A stretch of DNA of 64,000 nt from contig NZ_CP071238.1 of the NCBI RefSeq assembly GCF_017299535.1, forward strand, positions 4,464,001 to 4,528,000. The letters are read 5' to 3'. Of the stretch, positions 18,903 to 28,901 are shown one piece after another. Every line of letters starts with the position of its first letter. The first letter of the stretch is position 1. Source of the DNA: Serratia marcescens subsp. marcescens ATCC 13880. Lineage in GTDB: Bacteria; Pseudomonadota; Gammaproteobacteria; Enterobacterales; Enterobacteriaceae. A program made the translations under genes and the position numbers. Below the pieces are notes generated by a model. It ran no database searches, was not told where the DNA came from, and saw only the letters and a list, made by a program, of their open reading frames with translations.

Positions 18903-20138
18903 ATGCAAAAACTACTACAAAAGATCACGCAGGGCAGCCTGGTCAAACAAATCATGGCCGGCCTGGTGGCCGGCATTCTGGTGGCGCTGGTTTCGCCGGC
19001 GGCCGCGGCGGCGGTCGGCCTGCTCGGTTCCCTGTTCGTCGGCGCGCTGAAAGCGGTGGCGCCGGTGCTGGTGCTGATTCTGGTGATGGCCTCGATCGCC
19101 AACCATAAACAGGGGCAGAAAACCAACATTCGCCCGATCCTGTTCCTCTACCTGCTGGGCACCTTCGCCGCAGCGCTGGTAGCGGTCGTCGTCAGCTTTA
19201 TCTTCCCTTCCACGCTGGCGCTGACCACCGGCGCGACCGACATTACCCCGCCGGGCGGCATTGTGGAGGTGATGAAGGGCCTGTTGATGAGCGTGGTGGC
19301 CAACCCATTCCATGCGCTGATTAACGCCAACTACATCGGCATTCTGGCGTGGGCCGTCGGGCTGGGGCTGGCGCTGCGCCACGCTTCCGAAACCACCAAG
19401 GGGCTGATCAACGACATGTCCCATGCGGTCACGCTGGTGGTGCGCGCGGTGATCCGCTGTGCGCCGCTCGGCATCTTCGGCCTGGTGGCCTCTACGCTGG
19501 CGGAAACCGGCTTCGGCGCGCTGTGGGGCTATGCGCAACTGCTGATGGTGTTAATCGGCTGCATGCTGCTGGTAGCGCTGGTGCTCAACCCGCTGATCGT
19601 GTACTGGAAGATCCGCCGCAACCCGTATCCGCTGGTGTTCGCCTGCCTGCGCGAGAGCGGCGTGACCGCCTTCTTCACCCGCAGCTCCGCCGCCAACATC
19701 CCGGTGAACATGGAGCTGTGCAAAAAGCTGAACCTGAATGAGGACACCTACTCGGTTTCCATCCCGCTGGGCGCCACCATCAACATGGCCGGCGCGGCGA
19801 TCACCATCACCGTGCTGACGCTGGCGGCGGTAAACACGCTGGGCATCGCGGTAGACGTCCCGACCGCCCTGTTGCTGAGCGTGGTGGCCGCCCTCTGCGC
19901 CTGCGGCGCCTCCGGCGTGGCCGGCGGCTCGCTGCTGCTGATCCCGCTGGCGTGCAACATGTTCGGCATTCCGAACGACGTGGCGATGCAGGTGGTGGCG
20001 GTCGGCTTTATCATCGGCGTGCTGCAGGATTCGGCGGAAACCGCCCTCAACTCCTCCACCGACGTGCTGTTCACCGCCGCGGCCTGCCAGGCGGAAGACC
20101 AGCGGCTGGCGAACGAAGACCCGCTGAAGGTGCGTTAA
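18903..20138 (+). CDS. sstT: sodium:serine/threonine symporter
   Basis: The 411-residue inner-membrane symporter belongs to the dicarboxylate/amino acid:cation symporter family and imports serine and threonine with Na+. Hydrophobic helices span the length. The substrate/sodium-site signatures [20 protein letters not shown] and [12 protein letters not shown] are present. It matches E. coli SstT (414) by length, sequence and position after alx. E. coli has ygjV between sstT and uxaA; that gene is absent here. Confidence 0.95.
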   Translation: MQKLLQKITQGSLVKQIMAGLVAGILVALVSPAAAAAVGLLGSLFVGALKAVAPVLVLILVMASIANHKQGQKTNIRPILFLYLLGTFAAALVAVVVSFIFPSTLALTTGATDITPPGGIVEVMKGLLMSVVANPFHALINANYIGILAWAVGLGLALRHASETTKGLINDMSHAVTLVVRAVIRCAPLGIFGLVASTLAETGFGALWGYAQLLMVLIGCMLLVALVLNPLIVYWKIRRNPYPLVFACLRESGVTAFFTRSSAANIPVNMELCKKLNLNEDTYSVSIPLGATINMAGAAITITVLTLAAVNTLGIAVDVPTALLLSVVAALCACGASGVAGGSLLLIPLACNMFGIPNDVAMQVVAVGFIIGVLQDSAETALNSSTDVLFTAAACQAEDQRLANEDPLKVR

Positions 20139-20155
20139 CCCCGCCTTGCCTCATC

Positions 20156-20185
20156 AAAAAGGCGCTCCCTCGAGCGCCTTTTTTA
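20156..20185. terminator. bidirectional terminator between sstT and uxaA
   Basis: A perfect GGCGCTC (20161-20167) / GAGCGCC (20172-20178) stem with a CCTC loop is flanked by AAAAA on the left and TTTTTT on the right, so it can stop transcripts from both sides. Confidence 0.9.
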
Positions 20186-20191
20186 TCAGCC

Positions 20192-21679
20192 TTACAGCGT
20201 CACCCCGCTTTTAAATATCGCCAGCTCGCGGAAGTCGTTGGTTTCATTACGCGCCGGACGCCCGTTGGCGATCTCGACAATCAGGTCGATGAAGCGGCTG
20301 AGCAACGTCTCCATCGCCACGCCGTGAACCAGGCCGCCGGCGTCGAAATCGATCCAGTGCGGTTTCTTCGCCGCCAGCTCGCTGTTGGTCGCCAGCTTCA
20401 CCGTCGGCACAAAGCCGCCGTACGGCGTGCCGCGCCCGGTGCTGAACAGCACCATATGACAGCCGGCGCCGGCCAGCGCGCTGGTCGCCACCGCATCGTT
20501 GCCTGGCGCGCTGAGCAGATTCAGCCCCGGCACGCGCAGCCGCTCGCCGTATTTCAACACGTCCACCACCTGGCTTAGCCCCGCCTTTTGGGTGCAGCCA
20601 AGCGACTTCTCCTCCAGCGTGGTGATGCCACCGGCCTTGTTGCCCGGCGACGGATTCTCATAAATCGGCTGCTGATGGGCAATGAAATAGCGTTTGAAAT
20701 CGTTGATCATGTCGACGGTTTTGCCGAAGGTCTCCCCATCGCGACAGCGGCTCATCAGAATGCGCTCGGCGCCGAACATCTCCGGCACTTCGGTCAGCAC
20801 CGTAGTGCCGCCGTTGGCGATCGCATAATCGGAGAACCGCCCCAGCAGCGGGTTGGCGGTGATACCCGACAATCCGTCCGAACCGCCGCACTCCAGGCCG
20901 AACTTCAGCTCGCTCAGGCGGCCCGGCTCGCGGCGATCGTGGCGCATCTCCCGGTACAGCTCGTGCAACAGCGCCAGCCCGGCCTCCACTTCGTCGTCCT
21001 GTTGTTGGCACACCATAAAGCGCAGCCGCCGCTCGTCCTCTATCCCCAACGTGGCGCGAAAGGCATCCACCTGATTGTTCTCGCAACCCAGCCCGATCAC
21101 CAGCACCGCGCCGGCGTTGGGATGGCGCGCCAGATTTTGCAGCATGATGCGAGTATTGGCATGATCCTGCCCCAGCTGCGAGCAGCCGAACGGATGGCTG
21201 AACAGGTGAACGCCGTCGATCCCGTCCGCCTGCGTTTGCTGCAAAAAGCGCTGTTGGATCTGACGGGCGATGCCGTTGACGCAGCCGACGGTCGGCACGA
21301 TCCACAGCTCGTTGCGGATCCCCACTTCGCCGCCGGCCCGTCGGTACAGCTGCACCTCGCGATCCGCCGCCTGCGGCGGCAACGTCGGGAACTGCGGCTG
21401 GTAACGGTAGCTGTCCAGATCGCTCAGGTTGGTTTTGACGTTTTGCGAATGAATGTGCTCCCCAGGCGCAATGGCCGCGAGCGCATGGCCGATCGGCTGG
21501 CCGTATTTGATGATGTCTTCGCCCTCGGCGATCGGGCCGAGCGCAAATTTGTGCCCGCGCGCCACCGGCTGCGCCAGTTGGATGACCGCGCCTTCCAGCT
21601 CAACGCACTCTCCGGCAGCCAGATCGCGCAGCGCCACCGCCACGTTATCCTGCTCATGAATCTTTATCGTACTTTGCAT
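20192..21679 (-). CDS. uxaA: altronate dehydratase
   Basis: The 495-residue enzyme dehydrates D-altronate to 2-keto-3-deoxygluconate in galacturonate catabolism. It has an N-terminal SAF domain (about 1-90) and the large UxaA/GarD dehydratase domain, with conserved Cys and Asp-rich stretches such as GSDGLSGITANPLLGRFSD and STGRGTPYGGFVPTVKLATN. Length equals E. coli UxaA. It begins 20 bases after uxaC on the same strand, so the two form the uxaCA operon under ExuR. Confidence 0.96.
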   Translation of the reverse strand: MQSTIKIHEQDNVAVALRDLAAGECVELEGAVIQLAQPVARGHKFALGPIAEGEDIIKYGQPIGHALAAIAPGEHIHSQNVKTNLSDLDSYRYQPQFPTLPPQAADREVQLYRRAGGEVGIRNELWIVPTVGCVNGIARQIQQRFLQQTQADGIDGVHLFSHPFGCSQLGQDHANTRIMLQNLARHPNAGAVLVIGLGCENNQVDAFRATLGIEDERRLRFMVCQQQDDEVEAGLALLHELYREMRHDRREPGRLSELKFGLECGGSDGLSGITANPLLGRFSDYAIANGGTTVLTEVPEMFGAERILMSRCRDGETFGKTVDMINDFKRYFIAHQQPIYENPSPGNKAGGITTLEEKSLGCTQKAGLSQVVDVLKYGERLRVPGLNLLSAPGNDAVATSALAGAGCHMVLFSTGRGTPYGGFVPTVKLATNSELAAKKPHWIDFDAGGLVHGVAMETLLSRFIDLIVEIANGRPARNETNDFRELAIFKSGVTL

Positions 21680-21699
21680 AAACCGGTCCCGGATAACGG

Positions 21700-23112
21700 C
21701 TACGCCAGTTCAATGGCGAAATAGTTTTTGGCGTTGTCGAAGCAGATGTTTTTCACCATCTCGCCCAGCAGCGCGATATCCGCCGGCGCTTCGCCGTCCG
21801 CCACCCAACGACCGATCATCTGGCAAAGGATACGGCGGAAGTATTCATGGCGCGTATACGACAGGAAGCTGCGACTGTCGGTCAGCATGCCGACGAAGCG
21901 GCTCAGCAGCCCGAGCTGCGCCAGCTGCGTCATTTGGCGCTGCATGCCGTCCTTCTGATCGTTGAACCACCAGCCGGAGCCGAACTGCATCTTGCCCGGC
22001 GTGCCTTCCCCCTGGAAATTGCCGATCATGGTGCCGATCACTTCGTTATCGCGCGGGTTGAGGCAGTAGAGAATGGTTTTCGGCAGGCCCCCCTGCCGCG
22101 CCTGGGCATCCAGCAGCCGCGACAGCGGTTCCGCCAGCGGCCGATCGTTGATCGAGTCGAAGCCGATATCCGGCCCGACGGCGGCCAGCATGCGGCTGTT
22201 GTTATTGCGCAGCGCGCCGATGTGATACTGTTGCACCCAGCCGCGGCGCCGGTATTCGCCGGCCAGGAACAGCAGCACCGCGCTTTTGAACTGGGCGCTC
22301 TGTTCCGGCGTCGGCAGCTCGCCGTTCAGGCGGCGCAGCAGGATCGCATCCAACGTCGCTTCATCGGCCTCGCCGAACACCACCACGTCCAGCGCATGAT
22401 CGGCCACCTTGCAACCGTGGGCGGCGAAGTGATCCATGCGCTTGTACAGCGCGTCGCACAGCGTGCTGAAGCGGCCGATGGCGGTGTCCGCCGCCGCCTC
22501 CAACTGCCGCAGATAGTCGTTGAAGCCGGGCGCATCGATGGTGAAAGCCTTGTCCGGCCGCCAGCTCGGCAATACCTTGATATCGAAGCCACGATCGTCG
22601 GCGATCGCCCGATGGTGGCGCAGATCGTCGATCGGATCGTCGGTGGTGCCGACCATTTTCACGTTCATCTGCTGCATGATGCCGCGCGCGCGAAACGCAT
22701 CCTGCGCCAATAGCGCATTACCGCGCTGCCAGATCTCATCCGCCGTGGCCGGCGACAGCAGCGTGCCGGTGATGCCGAACGGCCGACGCAGCTCCAGATG
22801 CGTCCAGTGATAGAGCGGGTTGCCGATGGTATGCGGCACCGTGGCGGCCCAGGCGTCGAATTTCTCGCGATCGCCCGCATCGCCGGTGCATAACCGCTCC
22901 GCCACGCCGTTAGTGCGCATCGCCCGCCATTTGTAGTGATCGCCCCGCAGCCAGATATCGTACAGGTTGCTGAAGCGGGTATTCTCCGCGATCTGCTGCG
23001 GCGGCAAATGGCAGTGATAATCGAAAATCGGCTGCGGCGCCGCATAATCGTGATACAAGCGCCGGGCAAATTCGCTGTCCAGCAGGAAATCTTCGCTCAA
23101 AAACGTCGCCAT
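21700..23112 (-). CDS. uxaC: glucuronate/galacturonate isomerase
   Basis: The 470-residue enzyme converts D-glucuronate to fructuronate and D-galacturonate to tagaturonate, the first cytoplasmic step of hexuronate use. Family markers are [18 protein letters not shown] near the N-terminus and [18 protein letters not shown] and [18 protein letters not shown] later. Length matches E. coli UxaC (470). The ATG at 23112 has AAGGAG upstream and is preferred to an in-frame extension to 23166. It is divergent from exuT. Confidence 0.96.
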   Translation of the reverse strand: MATFLSEDFLLDSEFARRLYHDYAAPQPIFDYHCHLPPQQIAENTRFSNLYDIWLRGDHYKWRAMRTNGVAERLCTGDAGDREKFDAWAATVPHTIGNPLYHWTHLELRRPFGITGTLLSPATADEIWQRGNALLAQDAFRARGIMQQMNVKMVGTTDDPIDDLRHHRAIADDRGFDIKVLPSWRPDKAFTIDAPGFNDYLRQLEAAADTAIGRFSTLCDALYKRMDHFAAHGCKVADHALDVVVFGEADEATLDAILLRRLNGELPTPEQSAQFKSAVLLFLAGEYRRRGWVQQYHIGALRNNNSRMLAAVGPDIGFDSINDRPLAEPLSRLLDAQARQGGLPKTILYCLNPRDNEVIGTMIGNFQGEGTPGKMQFGSGWWFNDQKDGMQRQMTQLAQLGLLSRFVGMLTDSRSFLSYTRHEYFRRILCQMIGRWVADGEAPADIALLGEMVKNICFDNAKNYFAIELA

Positions 23113-23159
23113 CTCGGGCTCCTTACTTGCCGTGCGGCACGGGGTTCGAATCACAAAAG

Positions 23160-23342
23160 TTATCACACCAATTTTAACTAGCGTCCAGCAGATTTTTCCC
23201 GATGTCTGCCGTTCATCCTCTCTCCACGCCCTTTTTCGCTCAATTTACCGGCAAAAATGCCCTATTTCACCGGCCACAGTATCGCTCAGGCGAATAATTC
23301 CTTTTGTGATATCACTCAACTTTTAAACCTGTATGACAGGTT
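23160..23342. promoter_or_regulatory. candidate ExuR operators between uxaC and exuT
   Basis: ExuR is a FadR-type GntR regulator, a group that favours TNGTNNNACNA. Two candidates lie here. On the minus strand, TGGTGTGATAA (complement of 23160-23170) fits with one mismatch and sits in an AATTGGT context. At 23326-23342, AACCTGT-ATG-ACAGGTT is a perfect seven-base dyad with the GTnnnAC core, just before exuT. A GTGATATCAC palindrome near 23306 could help CRP, but its half-site spacing is wrong for a consensus site. Confidence 0.6.
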
Positions 23343-23396
23343 ATTGTCTCGCCAGCCGCATCGACGGCCACACCTTCAAACGGGGAGACATTTCGG

Positions 23397-24695
23397 ATGC
23401 GTAAAATTAAAGGGTTACGCTGGTACATGATCGGACTGGTGACCATCGGCACCGTGCTGGGCTACCTGACCCGCAACGCCATCGCCGTCGCGGCGCCGAC
23501 GCTGGAAGATACGCTGCACATCACCACCCAACAGTATTCCTATATCGTCGCCGCCTATTCCGCCTGCTACACCGTGATGCAACCGGTGGCGGGCTACGTG
23601 CTGGACGTGCTGGGCACCAAGGTCGGTTACGCCATGTTCGCCATTCTGTGGGCGCTGTTCTGCATGGGCACCGCGCTGGCCAACAGCTGGGGCGGCCTGG
23701 CGCTGGCGCGCGGCGCGGTCGGCATGGCCGAGGCGGCGATGATCCCCGCCGGGCTGAAGGCCAGCAGCGAGTGGTTTCCGGCCAAAGAGCGTTCGATCGC
23801 CGTCGGTTATTTCAATGTGGGTTCATCGATCGGCGGCATGATCGCCCCGCCGCTGGTGGTATGGGCCATCGTGGCGCACAGTTGGGAAATGGCGTTCATC
23901 ATCACCGGCGTGCTGAGCCTGATCTGGGCCATTTGTTGGCTGCTGTTCTACAAGCACCCGAAAGATCAGAAGAAACTGAGCCAGGAAGAGCGCCGTTACA
24001 TCCTCGAAGGCCAGGAAGCGCAGCACCAGACCTCTAACGCCAAAAAGATGTCCGCCTGGCAGATCGTGCGCAACCGCCAGTTCTGGGGCATCGCGCTGCC
24101 GCGCTTTCTGGCGGAACCGGCCTGGGGCACCTTCAACGCCTGGATCCCGCTGTTCATGTTCAAGGCCTACGGTTTTAATCTGAAAGAGATTGCCATGTTC
24201 GCCTGGATGCCGATGCTGTTCGCCGATCTCGGCTGCATCGTCGGCGGCTACCTGCCGCCGCTGTTCCAGAAGTATTTCAAGGTTAATCTGATCGTCTCAC
24301 GCAAGCTGGTGGTGACGATGGGAGCGGTGTTGATGATCGGCCCCGGCATGATCGGCCTGTTCACCAGCCCTTACGCGGCTATCGCGCTGCTGTGCGTCGG
24401 CGGCTTCGCCCATCAGGCGCTGTCCGGCGCGTTGATTACCCTCTCTTCCGACGTATTCGGCCGCAATGAGGTGGCGACCGCCAACGGGTTGACCGGCATG
24501 GCGGCCTGGACAGCCAGCACGCTGTTCGCCCTGGTGGTCGGCGCCCTGGCGGACACCCTCGGCTTCAGCCCGCTGTTCGCCGCGCTGTCGGTCTTCGACA
24601 TTCTCGGCGCCATCGTCATCTGGACGGTGTTGCAAAACCGCCCGGCCGCCGAAACGCAACCGGCCACGCTGCAGCCTGCCCCGGCGCGCAGCTGA
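23397..24695 (+). CDS. exuT: hexuronate transporter
   Basis: The 432-residue inner-membrane transporter of the anion:cation symporter branch of the major facilitator superfamily imports galacturonate and glucuronate. It has twelve predicted spans, with the family motifs [16 protein letters not shown] and [19 protein letters not shown]. It is nearly collinear with E. coli ExuT. The ATG at 23397 follows GGGGAG with nine bases between. It is divergent from uxaCA and upstream of exuR, as in E. coli. Confidence 0.96.
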   Translation: MRKIKGLRWYMIGLVTIGTVLGYLTRNAIAVAAPTLEDTLHITTQQYSYIVAAYSACYTVMQPVAGYVLDVLGTKVGYAMFAILWALFCMGTALANSWGGLALARGAVGMAEAAMIPAGLKASSEWFPAKERSIAVGYFNVGSSIGGMIAPPLVVWAIVAHSWEMAFIITGVLSLIWAICWLLFYKHPKDQKKLSQEERRYILEGQEAQHQTSNAKKMSAWQIVRNRQFWGIALPRFLAEPAWGTFNAWIPLFMFKAYGFNLKEIAMFAWMPMLFADLGCIVGGYLPPLFQKYFKVNLIVSRKLVVTMGAVLMIGPGMIGLFTSPYAAIALLCVGGFAHQALSGALITLSSDVFGRNEVATANGLTGMAAWTASTLFALVVGALADTLGFSPLFAALSVFDILGAIVIWTVLQNRPAAETQPATLQPAPARS

Positions 24696-24754
24696 TCCCG
24701 CCGCCCGGCCGCCGCGCCGGGCCTCTTGCTCCTCTGGCAGCGGTGCCGAATAAG

Positions 24755-24765
24755 TGGTATAACAA
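24755..24765. promoter_or_regulatory. candidate ExuR autoregulatory operator
   Basis: TGGTATAACAA is an exact match to the FadR-subfamily pattern TNGTNNNACNA and is close to the TTGGTATACCAA-type sites I recall for ExuR/UxuR in E. coli. It lies 50 bases upstream of exuR, consistent with autoregulation. Confidence 0.6.
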
Positions 24766-24814
24766 ATCCGATGGCCACGCGCCCCTTCCCACCGCACCGT
24801 ATAGAGCATTCACT

Positions 24815-25591
24815 ATGGAATTCACCGAAACCAGACGCCTGTATCAGCAACTGGCCGCCGAGCTCAAGCAACGCATCGAAAGCGGCCGCTACCCGGTAGG
24901 CGACAAGCTGCCGGCCGAGCGATACATCGCCGAAGAGATGAATGTCAGCCGCACCGTGGTGCGCGAAGCGATCATCATGCTGGAGGTGGAAGGCTATGTG
25001 GACGTGCGCAAAGGATCCGGGATCCACGTGGTGTCCAACCAGCAAAAGCACCTGGTGGTGCCGGGCGACAGCATCGAGTTCGCCACCGCCGGCCCGTTTG
25101 AGCTGCTGCAGGCGCGCCAGCTGATAGAAAGCAACATCGCCGAATTCGCCGCCACCCAGGTGACCAAACAAGATATCGTGCAGTTGATGGAGATCCAGGA
25201 GCACGCCCGTAAAGAGGATCGCTTCCGCGACTCGCAGTGGGATCTGAAGTTCCACGTGCAGGTGGCGCTGGCCACCCAGAACACCGCCATGGCCACCATC
25301 GTGGAAAAAATGTGGGTGCAGCGGGTCAACAACCCTTACTGGAAAAAACTGCATGAACATATCGACGAACGCTCGATCGCCAGCTGGTGCGACGATCACG
25401 ATCAGATCCTCAAAGCGCTGATGCGCAAAGACCCTTACGCCGCCAAACTGGCGATGTGGCAGCACCTGGAAAACACCAAACAGATGCTGTTCAACGCCAC
25501 CAGCGACGACTTCGAATACAACGCCGATCGCTACCTGTTCGCCGAGAATCCGGTGGTGCATCTGGATGGCGTGAACCACGAGCCGAAATAG
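24815..25591 (+). CDS. exuR: hexuronate regulon repressor ExuR
   Basis: The 258-residue GntR/FadR-family repressor has an N-terminal winged helix (about 5-75, with [25 protein letters not shown]) and a C-terminal FCD ligand-binding domain. It represses exuT and uxaCA until hexuronates or their catabolites bind. Length equals E. coli ExuR. The ATG at 24815 is chosen because the homologue starts with the same residues ([18 protein letters not shown]); an in-frame upstream extension to 24743 lacks a ribosome binding site. Confidence 0.95.
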   Translation: MEFTETRRLYQQLAAELKQRIESGRYPVGDKLPAERYIAEEMNVSRTVVREAIIMLEVEGYVDVRKGSGIHVVSNQQKHLVVPGDSIEFATAGPFELLQARQLIESNIAEFAATQVTKQDIVQLMEIQEHARKEDRFRDSQWDLKFHVQVALATQNTAMATIVEKMWVQRVNNPYWKKLHEHIDERSIASWCDDHDQILKALMRKDPYAAKLAMWQHLENTKQMLFNATSDDFEYNADRYLFAENPVVHLDGVNHEPK

Positions 25592-25777
25592 CCACGGCGG
25601 TCAAAAACCGTCGGCTTATGTCAGGTAATGTAAAATCCGCTGAATCGATGCCGGAACCGCCGTTTGCCGTGTACTATTTCACCGTCGGCAACGTAGATTT
25701 CCCTGTTGCCAATCGTGCTATTTTGGTAGAGTTAGCCCACTTTTTTACCCATTGCTGCGGGGGCGGGACGCGAATAA

Positions 25778-26224
25778 ATGCGCTGGTTGTTTGCCATGCT
25801 GATTGCTGTTTTCTGCTGGACCGGTTCGGTCTCCGGCCAACAGCTATGCGTGGCGTCACCCAAGCCAACCCCCAGCGCGCTGAGCAGCCTGCCGCTGCTG
25901 GCGGAGCCGGCGCTTTCCCCCTATGATCATGTGTATCGGGCGCCGGCCGAAGCGCGCCGCAAAGCCCCCGGCAAGTTGCCGCTGCTGCTGCCCAGAGCGC
26001 ACTCTTTCTCCGGTTCGCTGCTCGCATCCTCCCTGCCGGCGCCGGTCTATACCCTGGCTGCAGAGCCGGGTTACCGAATTCGCTTCCCCCGCCAGGACAC
26101 CCCGGCCCCCAACCGGCTTGCCCAGGTCGACTGGATGCTGGACGCTTCCAGGCAACAGAGTCGCCAGGCCGGTTGGAAAGAAAGCAACATGCAGTACCGT
26201 GGCACGCTGACTTACCACCTATGA
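25778..26224 (+). CDS. exported protein of unknown family
   Basis: The 148-residue product starts with a clear signal peptide: MRWLFAMLIAVFCWTGSVSG with likely cleavage near residue 20. A Pro-, Leu- and Ala-rich mature part follows, with a basic patch (APAEARRKAPGKLP) and a C-terminus ending MQYRGTLTYHL. I recognise no domain. It stands alone between exuR and yqjA with non-coding sequence on both sides. The ribosome binding site is weak (GGGACG). The signal peptide argues that it is real. Confidence 0.6.
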   Translation: MRWLFAMLIAVFCWTGSVSGQQLCVASPKPTPSALSSLPLLAEPALSPYDHVYRAPAEARRKAPGKLPLLLPRAHSFSGSLLASSLPAPVYTLAAEPGYRIRFPRQDTPAPNRLAQVDWMLDASRQQSRQAGWKESNMQYRGTLTYHL

Positions 26225-26360
26225 CCGGTGTCGCACCGCTTAGAAACCTTAAAGCAACGCCGTTTCATCGTTATCAGCACTCAGGATCGCCGCGCGCTTT
26301 CAGCTCACGCCCGCTCCGCCGCTGAGATAAAAATAAACAATGACGTTTTAGGAACACCGG

Positions 26361-27041
26361 ATGGACATCATTAAAGAACTGATACATGCCTTATGGCTGC
26401 AGGATTTTGAGACGCTGGCGAACCCTTCGTTGGTGTGGACCCTCTACATCCTGCTGTTCATGATCCTGTTTTTGGAGAACGGCCTGCTGCCGGCCGCTTT
26501 CCTGCCGGGTGACAGCCTGCTGATCCTGGTCGGCGTGCTGATCGCCAAAGGCACCATGGGCTTCCCATTGACCATCGTTATCCTGACCGTCGCCGCCAGC
26601 CTGGGGTGCTGGGTCAGTTATATACAAGGCCGGTGGCTCGGCAATACGCGAACGGTGCAAGGCTGGCTTTCGCATCTGCCGGCTCACTACCATCAACGCG
26701 CTCACAACCTGTTCCACCGCCACGGCCTTTCCGCCCTGCTGGTCGGCCGCTTCCTGGCCTTCGTGCGCACCCTGCTGCCAACCATCGCCGGCCTGTCCGG
26801 CCTGAGCAACGCACGCTTCCAGTTCTTCAACTGGATGAGCGGCCTGCTGTGGGTCTTGATCTTGACGACGCTGGGCTTCGCCCTGGGGAAAACTCCGGTG
26901 TTCCGCAAGTATGAAGATCAGCTGATGTTCTGCCTGATGATGTTGCCGCTGGTATTGCTGGTGGTCGGGCTGGTCGGCTCGTTGATCGTGTTGTGGCGCA
27001 AGAAGCGCGCCAACAGCCAGAACCCGGGGAAAGGGGCGTGA
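26361..27041 (+). CDS. yqjA: DedA-family membrane protein YqjA
   Basis: The 226-residue inner-membrane protein of the DedA/SNARE-associated family has four to five spans and the family motif around [18 protein letters not shown] plus the [19 protein letters not shown] segment, whose Arg and Glu/Asp residues are essential in homologues. DedA proteins support proton-motive force and lipid carrier recycling, and YqjA aids alkaline tolerance and drug resistance in E. coli. mzrA overlaps its stop codon. Confidence 0.95.
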   Translation: MDIIKELIHALWLQDFETLANPSLVWTLYILLFMILFLENGLLPAAFLPGDSLLILVGVLIAKGTMGFPLTIVILTVAASLGCWVSYIQGRWLGNTRTVQGWLSHLPAHYHQRAHNLFHRHGLSALLVGRFLAFVRTLLPTIAGLSGLSNARFQFFNWMSGLLWVLILTTLGFALGKTPVFRKYEDQLMFCLMMLPLVLLVVGLVGSLIVLWRKKRANSQNPGKGA

Positions 27042-27412
27042 CAGCAAAGCGCCCGCGCTGGCAATACGTCCTGATGATCGCGCTCGCCCTGCTGGCGTTG
27101 GCGACGCTGTTGGTGCCCTGTATGGTGCGCACCGAGAGCGAGCTGCGCATCCGCGCCAGCCAGCAAGGGCTGTCGCTGCCCGACGGCTTTTATGTCTACC
27201 AGCGCCTGGATGAACGCGGCATCCGCATCAAAAGCATTACGCCGGAAGGCGATGGCCTGGTCATCCGTCTGGATTCGCCGGAGCAGCAATTGCTGGCGCG
27301 CGAAGCGTTGCAAACCATTCTGCCACCCGGTTACCACATCGCATTGAGCGAGTCCCCCGTGCCGTCGCATTGGGTGCGCGAATTTGCGCGCTCCCCGCTC
27401 AATCTGGGATAA
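27038..27412 (+). CDS. mzrA: EnvZ/OmpR modulator MzrA
   Basis: The 124-residue inner-membrane protein has a short basic cytoplasmic end, one span (about [21 protein letters not shown]) and a periplasmic domain. In E. coli MzrA (YqjB, 127 residues) binds EnvZ and links CpxR to OmpR signalling. The start is the GTG at 27038, preceded by GGGGAAAGGGG and overlapping the yqjA stop as GTGA, which implies translational coupling. A GTG 45 bases upstream would extend into yqjA and has no ribosome binding site. Confidence 0.88.
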   Translation: MTAKRPRWQYVLMIALALLALATLLVPCMVRTESELRIRASQQGLSLPDGFYVYQRLDERGIRIKSITPEGDGLVIRLDSPEQQLLAREALQTILPPGYHIALSESPVPSHWVREFARSPLNLG

Positions 27413-27414
27413 TC

Positions 27415-27440
27415 CCCCTTCATATGAAGGGGTTTCCTTT
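27415..27440 (+). terminator. terminator of yqjA-mzrA
   Basis: CCCCTTCATATGAAGGGG (27415-27432) is a perfect palindrome followed by TTTCCTTT, three bases after the mzrA stop. It separates mzrA from the yqjC leader. Confidence 0.75.
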
Positions 27441-27487
27441 CATTGCCATAATCTTCATTTTCATTCGCATCGATTAGCTCAAGAATT

Positions 27488-27655
27488 AATCAGTCAGCAC
27501 TGGGTCACGGCTGATTCTTTGGGGGCTCGCCGGTTTCATGACTATGCTGAAGGGTAACTTCAGCCGGCGATGAACGCCCTCCTCTCGCGCTGCCGCCTTC
27601 GGCAGCCAGGAAAGCGGATGCCTGTTCAGGCATCCCATGAACAAGGAACTGAAAG
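27488..27655 (+). promoter_or_regulatory. highly structured leader before yqjC
   Basis: Three perfect hairpins follow each other: GCTGAAG/CTTCAGC (27546-27564, also enclosed by CGCCGG 27528-27533 and CCGGCG 27564-27569), GCTGCCG/CGGCAGC (27589-27606) and GGATGCCTG/CAGGCATCC (27616-27635). The last ends 20 bases before the yqjC start, next to its AAGGA sequence. There is no T run, so these are not ordinary terminators. Confidence 0.65.
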
Positions 27656-28027
27656 ATGAAATTACGCCACTCCCTGTTACTGCTGTTGCCACTCTGCACG
27701 CTGCCGGCCCTCGCTTCGGCCGCAGAGGGCGGCTGCGCCGCCAAAGCGCAAGACATCCAACAGCAAATCGACTACGCCACCCAACACGGCAACACCCACC
27801 GCGTGGACGGGCTGAAAAAAGCGCTGAGCGAAGTGCAGACTCACTGCACCGAAGCCGGCCTGCAGGCCGAACGCCAAAAAAATATCGCGGAGAAGCAGCG
27901 CAAGGTCGACGAGCGCCGGCAGGAGCTGAAAGAAACGCAGCAAACCGGCAAGCTGGACAAGGTCGCCAAGAAGCAGCAAAAGCTGGCGGAAGCGCAAGCT
28001 GAGTTGAAACGCGCCCAGGCGGAATAA
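27656..28027 (+). CDS. yqjC: periplasmic protein YqjC (DUF1090)
   Basis: The 123-residue protein has a signal peptide (MKLRHSLLLLLPLCTLPALASA, cleavage near residue 22). The rest is a highly charged, almost wholly alpha-helical coiled-coil sequence rich in Lys, Gln and Glu, with one Cys near each end of the first helix pair (GGCAAK and THCTEA). This is the YqjC/DUF1090 pattern; its function is unknown. It precedes the yqjDEK group as in E. coli. Confidence 0.9.
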   Translation: MKLRHSLLLLLPLCTLPALASAAEGGCAAKAQDIQQQIDYATQHGNTHRVDGLKKALSEVQTHCTEAGLQAERQKNIAEKQRKVDERRQELKETQQTGKLDKVAKKQQKLAEAQAELKRAQAE

Positions 28028-28191
28028 TTTTTTTACACCAGCGGATTTATCGATGAGAGCCCCATCACACGGGATTTCTTAAGCATATGGAATTGATGTC
28101 TGGTGTTATCTGCTGGCCATCACCCCTTTGCTCCGGCGAAAAAATCCGCTATGTTAAAAGTCTGTCGAAATAAACGTTAAGGAATAATCAC

Positions 28192-28497
28192 ATGGCACAT
28201 GATTCAAATGCAGAAAACTTACGCGCTGAACTGAAGTCCTTAGCCGATACGCTGGAGGAAGTGCTGAACTCCTCCACCGACAAGCCGAAAGCCGAGTTGG
28301 AGAAGCTGCGTTCGAAAGCGGAAGGCGCGCTGAAAGAGACCCGCGCTCGCCTGAGCGACGCCGGTGACAAGCTGGCTTCGCAAACCAAACAGATCGCCGG
28401 CCAGGCCGACGACTACGTGCGCGACAACCCGTGGACCGGCATCGGTATCGGCGCGGCGGTCGGCGTGGTGTTGGGCGTGCTGCTCGCGCGTCGTTAA
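28192..28497 (+). CDS. yqjD: ribosome- and membrane-associated protein YqjD
   Basis: The 101-residue DUF883 protein has a long amphipathic helix (about 1-80, rich in Lys/Glu/Ala) and a C-terminal glycine-rich membrane anchor, GIGIGAAVGVVLGVLLARR. In E. coli YqjD tethers ribosomes to the inner membrane in stationary phase and is RpoS-dependent. CTATGTTAA near 28150 resembles an extended sigma-S -10 element, which would fit. yqjE follows two bases after the stop. Confidence 0.9.
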   Translation: MAHDSNAENLRAELKSLADTLEEVLNSSTDKPKAELEKLRSKAEGALKETRARLSDAGDKLASQTKQIAGQADDYVRDNPWTGIGIGAAVGVVLGVLLARR

Positions 28498-28499
28498 TC

Positions 28500-28901
28500 A
28501 TGGCTGAACAACCGCAAGTTCGCGCGCAGGGCCCCGCCAAAGGGGTCCTGGATATCGGTCAGCGCATCATCACGATCCTGGTCGGCATGGTGGAAACCCG
28601 TGTCCGGCTGGCGGTAGTCGAGCTGGAAGAGGAGAAAGCCAACCTCATTCAGCTGCTGATCATGGCCGGCATGACGCTGCTGTTCACCGCCTTCGGTTTG
28701 ATGAGCCTGCTGATCCTGATCTTCTGGGCCATCGATCCGGTCTACCGGCTGGTGGCGCTGGGCGCAACAACCGGCGTGCTGCTGTTCCTGGCCGTGGTCG
28801 GCACCATCTGGACGCTGGTCAAGGCTCGTCGCACCACGCTGCTGGGCGCCACGCGCAAGCAGTTGGAACTCGACCGCGCCGAACTGGAGCGCGAACCATG
28901 A
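28500..28901 (+). CDS. yqjE: inner-membrane protein YqjE
   Basis: The 133-residue phage-holin-superfamily-like membrane protein has two spans (about 50-72 and 80-105) between a basic N-terminus and a charged C-terminal helix (KQLELDRAELEREP). It matches E. coli YqjE in length and position. The ATG at 28500 lies two bases after yqjD, and its stop overlaps the start of yqjK (ATGA), so the three genes are translationally linked. Its role is unknown. Confidence 0.9.
   Translation: MAEQPQVRAQGPAKGVLDIGQRIITILVGMVETRVRLAVVELEEEKANLIQLLIMAGMTLLFTAFGLMSLLILIFWAIDPVYRLVALGATTGVLLFLAVVGTIWTLVKARRTTLLGATRKQLELDRAELEREP

Noticed and set aside
23304..23318. A CRP site at TGTGATATCAC before exuT
   Set aside because: The two half-sites are too close; CRP needs TGTGA and TCACA six bases apart. 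It remains only a weak possibility.
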